Positions 31,569 to 35,451 of a stretch of DNA of 35,451 nucleotides are shown here, in pieces (the first letter of the stretch is position 1; each line of letters starts with the position of its first letter). The position numbers and the translations under genes are program-made. The notes under the pieces are model-generated. The model was not told the DNA's origin and did not search any database. It worked only from the letters and a program-made list of their open reading frames with translations. This stretch comes from Planctomycetaceae bacterium (GTDB lineage Bacteria; Planctomycetota; Phycisphaerae; Phycisphaerales; SM1A02): the NCBI GenBank assembly GCA_021297795.1, contig JAJTGL010000047.1:1-35451 (forward strand), given 5' to 3'.

Positions 31569-33470
31569 ATGCGTTCCGAGTCGATGGTCGGTGTCTTGAC
31601 GATGGCGATTGCGGTGGCATGCGCGGGCGCCAGCTCGGCGTTCGGCGGTTCCGGCTGCCCGACCGTCATCCATGTTCCGAAGCAGGCTGCGTCGATTGAC
31701 GCTGCGATCGCGCAGGCGTGCCCCGGTGTGCCGCTTGAGGTGGTCGTCGCGCCAGGCACGTGGACGATGGAGATCGACACGGGCGATCCGCTCATCGACA
31801 TCACGATTCGTGGTGTAGACAAAGAGACGACCATCATCACAGGTGGAAAGCCGGGCACACTCCTCAACGCGCGGTACGGATCTGCGGTGCTGCTGAAGCA
31901 CCTCACGCTCTCCAATGCCGTGCAATCAGGCTCAACCGTCGAGGATCTTGCGTGGGATCTCTCGTTCGACGACTGCATCGTCGAAGGTTGCGTGGGCGCA
32001 TTCCTTTTTGGTGCGCCCGCGTCTCGTCCCGCCGCAAGCAAGACGCGCTTCGAAAATTGCGTCGGTTCAAGTTACGCCGTGCTCTATCTCGAATCGCATG
32101 ATGTTTCGAATTGCGAGTTCGTCGACTGCGCGCGCCCTGTCATCTCGTGGGGAACATCGGAAATCACCGATTCGACCTTCATCGGATCCTCCGGTTATGC
32201 CGTTCAAACGCGCAGCAACTTGACGGTCGCGCGTTGTTCCTTTCAGCAGAGCGTTGGACATGCGGTGGTTGGTATCGCCAATCAGCCGATCACTGGAACG
32301 ATTGTCGACAGTCAGTTCGTCGGTGGTTCCGACAGTGCCATCGTCGACACATACTTCAACCCCGCGACAGTGTCTGATGCCGCGGGGAGTTGGAACATCG
32401 TTGGAAGCACATTCATCGACAACACGACGGCCACGAAAGGCGGTGCGATTCGCGTCGGCATCAATCGTGCCGTGACGCTCGCCGATTGTCAGTTCCTCGG
32501 AAACACCGCGGCTGAACCCGGTGGCGCATTTGCGCAGGAATTCGGCGGGTACGCGCAACGGTTGGAAGCGGATGGCTGCACCTTTATTGGGAACTCGTCG
32601 ACTGGAAGCGTGGGCGGCGCGCTGTCGGTCGTTGGTTGGTATGGAATCATGGAACTCAGCGGGTGCACATTTCGAGAGAACACGGCCCTCGCATCAGGTG
32701 CGATCGTTCTCGACCGCACGGTGATGGTCGTCGAGGATTGCGTCTTCGAGGACAATGCAGCGACCAAGGTGTTTGCAGGCGCGATCTCGACACTCATTGC
32801 GCGTCCGGGCAGCGTGATTCGGCGCACAAACTTTATCGAGAACTCTGCCGCAACTTCCGCGGGAGCGTTACACCTCTATTCCTACAGTCACGTAGACCTC
32901 GAGGACTGTGTGTTCCGTGGCAACTCCTCCGTGTCGAGTGGTGGCGCAGTGGTCTCCGATCTCGCGTGCGAGGTCGACATCACACGCTGCCACTTCGAAG
33001 GGAACACGGCGCTGAGTGGTTCGGCTGTTGTCGGCTCTGGACCGAATTTCGTGCTTGCGATGAGCGATTGCTCCGTCGCGGGTGAGATCAATTCGTCGGC
33101 CGAGCAGCATCCAGTGCTCGCCGATGAACAAGGTCTCACGGTCGCTACGACGACTTTCTGCGCAAGCGGTGCGGAACCGTTGAGTGCGCTCGTCGCTGAC
33201 GCCGGCGGCAACTGCATCTCCGAGTACTGCACCGACTTCGATGCGAACGGCGCTCCCGACGTGTGCGAGTGCGCGACGAATCCCGCGCTTCCCTCGTGTT
33301 GCCTCGGCGACCTCTTCAACGACGGCGCGGTGAACGCCGCCGACCTCGCGGTGGTGCTCACGCAGTGGGGCGAGAAGGGCCTCGGACTCGAGGCCGACCT
33401 CGACGGCAACGGCATCGTGAACGGCATTGATCTCGCCATCGTGCTCTCGAACTGGGGTGTGTGCGACTGA
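31569..33470 (+). CDS. secreted right-handed beta-helix protein with C-terminal dockerin repeats
   Basis: A 633-residue exported protein. The signal peptide is about residues 1-27 (MVGVLTMAIAVACAGASSAFG). Residues about 35-540 form a parallel beta-helix of pectate-lyase-like or polymorphic-outer-membrane type, with repeated Cxx.xNxA/S...GGAI turns such as CTFIGNSSTGSVGGALS, CTFRENTALASGAIV and CVFRGNSSVSSGGAVV. A Cys-rich linker (YCTDFDANGAPDVCECA) follows, then two dockerin segments (about 578-633) containing NDGAVNAADLAVVLTQWG and LDGNGIVNGIDLAIVLSNWG. No catalytic site is evident, so a structural, adhesive or polysaccharide-binding role is as likely as a lyase. Shine-Dalgarno GAGGAG 7 nt upstream decides the start. 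By eye the helix part is less GC-rich than neighbouring genes. Confidence 0.85.
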   Translation: MRSESMVGVLTMAIAVACAGASSAFGGSGCPTVIHVPKQAASIDAAIAQACPGVPLEVVVAPGTWTMEIDTGDPLIDITIRGVDKETTIITGGKPGTLLNARYGSAVLLKHLTLSNAVQSGSTVEDLAWDLSFDDCIVEGCVGAFLFGAPASRPAASKTRFENCVGSSYAVLYLESHDVSNCEFVDCARPVISWGTSEITDSTFIGSSGYAVQTRSNLTVARCSFQQSVGHAVVGIANQPITGTIVDSQFVGGSDSAIVDTYFNPATVSDAAGSWNIVGSTFIDNTTATKGGAIRVGINRAVTLADCQFLGNTAAEPGGAFAQEFGGYAQRLEADGCTFIGNSSTGSVGGALSVVGWYGIMELSGCTFRENTALASGAIVLDRTVMVVEDCVFEDNAATKVFAGAISTLIARPGSVIRRTNFIENSAATSAGALHLYSYSHVDLEDCVFRGNSSVSSGGAVVSDLACEVDITRCHFEGNTALSGSAVVGSGPNFVLAMSDCSVAGEINSSAEQHPVLADEQGLTVATTTFCASGAEPLSALVADAGGNCISEYCTDFDANGAPDVCECATNPALPSCCLGDLFNDGAVNAADLAVVLTQWGEKGLGLEADLDGNGIVNGIDLAIVLSNWGVCD

Positions 33471-33545
33471 TCGTCTCGCACGGCTCGTCGCTGAAGAGTG
33501 GGAAGACTCCCTGTCCGCCTGAACCGTGGCTTCGCACGGCGGCGC

Positions 33546-33551
33546 TATCGT
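33546..33551 (+). promoter_or_regulatory. -10-like hexamer TATCGT for a leaderless start
   Basis: TATCGT ends 6 nt before the ATG at 33558, in the same 14-base context as the hexamer before the phosphodiesterase gene on the other strand. Confidence 0.45.
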
Positions 33552-33557
33552 GCGCGC

Positions 33558-34454
33558 ATGAGCGACAAGATTGCAACCGAATCGGCGCACACGACCCGCG
33601 ACCGCGTGCGCGAGGGCTACTCCGAGATCGCCCGCGCGGGCACGTGGAATGATGCCAGGAACGATGCACGCGCGGAGCCTGCCGGCGCCGCCTGCTGCGC
33701 GGGCGGCGGGTGCTGCGGGCCTTCCACCTTCACGCCCGAACAGCTCGCCGCCGCGATCGGCTACTCGAAGGAGGAGCTCGCCTCGGCGCCCGAGTCGGCG
33801 AACATGGGACTTTCCTGCGGCAATCCGACCGCGCTTGCGTCGCTGCGCGCGGGAGAGATCGTGCTCGACCTCGGCGCAGGCGGTGGCTTCGACTGCTTCA
33901 TCGCGGGGCCGAAGGTCGGGGCGACGGGCCGCGTCATCGGCGTCGACATGACGCCCGGCATGCTCGCGAAGGCGCGCGCGAACATCGCGCTCTACCGCCG
34001 CGAGACCGGGCTCGACAACGTCGAGTTCCGGCTTGGCGAGATCGAGCACTTGCCCGTTGCGGACGCAAGCGTCAACGTGGTCATCTCGAACTGCGTGCTC
34101 AACCTGTCGCCTGACAAGGCCCAGGTCTGGCGCGAGATCGCGCGCGTGCTCCGGCCGGGTGGACGCGTGGCGGTCTCCGACCTCGCGCTGCTCCGTCCGC
34201 TGCCCGAGGCGCTTCGTCACGACCTCGAGGCGCTCGTCGGATGCGTTTCCGGCGCCGTCCACATCGACGAGATCCGGCGCGATGCCGAGGCCGCGGGCCT
34301 CGCCGACATCGTCATCGCCTCGAAGCCTGGCTACGTCGACGCGCTGACCGCGTGGGACGACCCGCTCTACCGGAAGATCGTGGCCGCGATCCCCGTCGGA
34401 CTTCTCCCGAGCGATTTCGTGACGAGCGCCGACATCTCCGCGCGGCGCGCGTGA
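33558..34454 (+). CDS. arsM: arsenite S-adenosylmethionine methyltransferase
   Basis: A 298-residue SAM-dependent methyltransferase expected to methylate arsenite in the cytoplasm. The SAM-binding motif is [16 protein letters not shown] (about 101-116) with the acidic GVDMT after strand 2. The three cysteines needed for As(III) binding in ArsM enzymes are present: C87 in LSCGNPTA, C169 in [12 protein letters not shown] and C219 in VGCVSGA. An extra N-terminal Cys cluster, CCAGGGCC (46-53), may also hold metal(loid). N-terminal helices [10 protein letters not shown] match the family. No arsR, arsB or arsC lies nearby. No Shine-Dalgarno sequence is present and the start fits the TATCGT hexamer. 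Confidence 0.92.
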   Translation: MSDKIATESAHTTRDRVREGYSEIARAGTWNDARNDARAEPAGAACCAGGGCCGPSTFTPEQLAAAIGYSKEELASAPESANMGLSCGNPTALASLRAGEIVLDLGAGGGFDCFIAGPKVGATGRVIGVDMTPGMLAKARANIALYRRETGLDNVEFRLGEIEHLPVADASVNVVISNCVLNLSPDKAQVWREIARVLRPGGRVAVSDLALLRPLPEALRHDLEALVGCVSGAVHIDEIRRDAEAAGLADIVIASKPGYVDALTAWDDPLYRKIVAAIPVGLLPSDFVTSADISARRA

Positions 34455-34610
34455 GGACATCGCTCCATCGCGCATGCATCCCTGCGCGCACCCGAGCGGG
34501 CACGGTCACGCGGGGACGCTTGAGCGCGGACGCCGCCCGCTTTGCGCTGAAGGTGGTCGGATTCGATCCGACTCGCTCGACTGCGTGCGCGGCCTCCCTA
34601 CGGTTCCCCG

Positions 34611-34660
34611 TCGGCGCACGCCCTCGTGGCGTCGGTCGGCGCACGCCCTCGTGGCGTCGG
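34611..34660 (+). repeat. two perfect 25-bp tandem repeats
   Basis: The 25-mer starting TCGGCGCACGCCCTCG occurs at 34611-34635 and, immediately after, at 34636-34660 without a mismatch. It lies in the 227-bp gap before the next gene, ending just upstream of its ribosome binding site. A palindrome GTCGGAT-TCG-ATCCGAC (34556-34572) lies 40 bp earlier. Confidence 0.9.
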
Positions 34661-34681
34661 GACCGGCGAAGGGAGACCAGC

Positions 34682-35104
34682 ATGCCGGGCACAATCGACG
34701 GTTCCGACGCTGCGCATTTCGCGCAGCGCTTCATCGAGTGGTATCTCGCGAGCGCGCTGCTCGTCGTTGGCACGAGCCTCTTGCTCCGGTCGAAGGCGTG
34801 GATCGCCGCGATGGCAAGCGCGGTGACGCATCCGCTCGCGCCGTTTCTGTCGGGGCTCTACGCGCTGCTCGTCGGGCTGCCCATCATCCTTCTGCACAAC
34901 GTCTGGACGACCGACGCGCGCGTCCTCGTCACGGCGCTCGGCTGGCTTGCCGTCGCGACGGGAACGCTCTTCCTCGTGATCCCCGCGTCCTATGCAGCGA
35001 TCGTGCGCCGCATGCCCATGACGCCGCAGTTGATCGCCCTGCGTGGCCTTGTGCGCGTTGCGATCGGCGGAACGATCGTCGGATACCTGCTGTCGCAGGG
35101 CTGA
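34682..35104 (+). CDS. small four-helix membrane protein of unknown function
   Basis: A 140-residue protein with four predicted transmembrane segments at about 20-36, 51-71, 80-104 and 122-137. It has no motif I can name. AAGGGAG (34669-34675) precedes the ATG at a normal distance and sets the start. It may share a transcript with arsM, although 227 bp and a tandem repeat separate them. A multi-hairpin region with a terminator follows. Confidence 0.65.
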   Translation: MPGTIDGSDAAHFAQRFIEWYLASALLVVGTSLLLRSKAWIAAMASAVTHPLAPFLSGLYALLVGLPIILLHNVWTTDARVLVTALGWLAVATGTLFLVIPASYAAIVRRMPMTPQLIALRGLVRVAIGGTIVGYLLSQG

Positions 35105-35130
35105 GTCGGGCGGGTCAGAGACGGATTGAG

Positions 35131-35253
35131 GTCGCTGGTTGCTCGGCGACACGGACAGCGCTCCCCCTCGGAGCGCGGCGAGGGCCCCGTGCCCTCCGCA
35201 CAGGCTGGGCGGCGGAGACCGACGCGTCGGTTCTTCGCCGCCCGCCGCTTTTT
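35131..35253 (+). ncRNA. candidate structured RNA: four successive stem-loops ending in a terminator
   Basis: Stem-loops in order are GTCGC 35131-35135 with GCGAC 35146-35150; GCGCTCC 35158-35164 with GGAGCGC 35170-35176 (loop CCCTC); GAGGGC 35180-35185 with GCCCTC 35191-35196 (loop CCCGT); and the terminator 35207-35243 with TTTTT. The dense array of perfect stems with C-rich loops, in a gap without an open frame, suggests a small RNA, a 3'-UTR-derived RNA, or an attenuated leader of the gene at 35370. No known riboswitch class is recognised. Confidence 0.4.
35207..35253 (+). terminator. intrinsic terminator
   Basis: GGGCGGCG (35207-35214) pairs with CGCCGCCC (35236-35243), enclosing an inner CCGA/TCGG stem with one bulged base. 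TTTTT follows at 35249-35253. It lies 103 bp after the stop at 35104 and 116 bp before the ATG at 35370. Confidence 0.65.
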
Positions 35254-35369
35254 GCGCCCGATCCGACGATGGGGGAGCGGCTACTCTTCAGGCCCGGGAC
35301 GGGCGACGTAGGTGCAGGCTGCGCATGCCGTACCGAAGTCCGTCCCCGCCGAGTTCCGCTGGAAACGCC

Positions 35370-35451
35370 ATGACCACCTTCGCCACCGGCACCACCCTCG
35401 TCGACAAGGTCGACCTCCAGAACCGCCTCTTCGCCGCACTCTCGGCGATGT
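35370..35451 (+). CDS. N-terminus of an unidentified protein, cut by the window edge
   Basis: An ATG at 35370 opens a frame to the end of the window, giving 27 residues beginning MTTFATGTTLVDKVDLQNR and ending LFAALSAM. The upstream region has GGAAACGCC directly before the ATG, which is only a weak ribosome binding site. The LFAALSAM helix slightly recalls the start of DUF1338/2-oxoadipate dioxygenase proteins, but this is far too short to assign a function. Confidence 0.55.
   Translation, partial: MTTFATGTTLVDKVDLQNRLFAALSAM

Noticed and set aside
34556-34572. GTCGGAT-TCG-ATCCGAC hairpin resembling a tRNA T-arm
   Set aside because: The loop has only three bases, and no acceptor, D or anticodon arm lies around it, so this is not a tRNA.
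35158-35215. Resemblance to an S-adenosylhomocysteine riboswitch (GGAGCGC, later CAGGCT)
   Set aside because: The conserved core and pairing of that riboswitch cannot be laid out here and the downstream gene is unidentified. A covariance search would be decisive.

Overview
The window reads as a high-GC chromosomal segment from a planctomycete, most likely class Phycisphaerae. This is inference from gene content; no search was run. The pointers are: ECF sigma factors next to membrane-anchored Ser/Thr kinases; three secreted or surface proteins ending in dockerin-like EF-hand pairs of the form DLDGDGxVxxxDLAxLLxxWG; a PEP-CTERM-type surface protein with a planctomycete-style V-P-L-P motif; and a Tat-exported Gfo/Idh/MocA oxidoreductase. 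I found no rRNA, tRNA, CRISPR array, transposase or phage gene.

Layout. Positions 1-8023 are mostly minus-strand: the first codons of an unknown gene behind a hairpin-rich leader, a lipoprotein of the nucleotide pyrophosphatase/alkaline phosphatase superfamily, an FMN-dependent alpha-hydroxy-acid oxidase, an ECF sigma factor overlapping a membrane-anchored partner, a zinc-ribbon membrane protein and an old-yellow-enzyme reductase. A plus-strand DUF4010/MgtC-like membrane protein sits among them, behind a repeat- and terminator-containing leader. Positions 8146-18955 hold a SYLF lipoprotein, the Gfo/Idh/MocA protein, the PEP-CTERM protein, a 1092-residue TPR protein, a secreted PET-hydrolase-like esterase with dockerin repeats, a five-Asp-box sialidase, a YceI protein and a polytopic membrane protein. 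Positions 18977-25127 hold a fold-type III PLP decarboxylase with an extra C-terminal domain, a likely 45-residue repetitive cationic peptide, an intact sigma/kinase pair joined by a GTGA overlap, and a short dockerin protein. Positions 25270-27329 carry a membrane-anchored protein followed by a GIDE-LemA fusion.

Positions 27366-31463 are the most unusual part. Three signalling genes here keep open frames but lack their working core: a WD40 receptor-type kinase without HRD and DFG, an ECF sigma factor without the sigma-4 helix-turn-helix, and an isolated 85-residue copy of the domain that normally precedes the kinase in planctomycete sigma/kinase modules. After this come a large beta-helix dockerin protein, an ArsM-type arsenite methyltransferase, a four-helix membrane protein, a multi-hairpin RNA candidate and the first 27 codons of a further gene.

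Start sites fall into two classes. One group has a clear Shine-Dalgarno sequence. The other has none, but has a -10-like hexamer (CATACT, TATCGT, TAGACT) ending 6-7 nt before the start codon, the geometry expected of leaderless mRNAs. No lateral-transfer boundary is evident, although the beta-helix gene looks less GC-rich than its neighbours.
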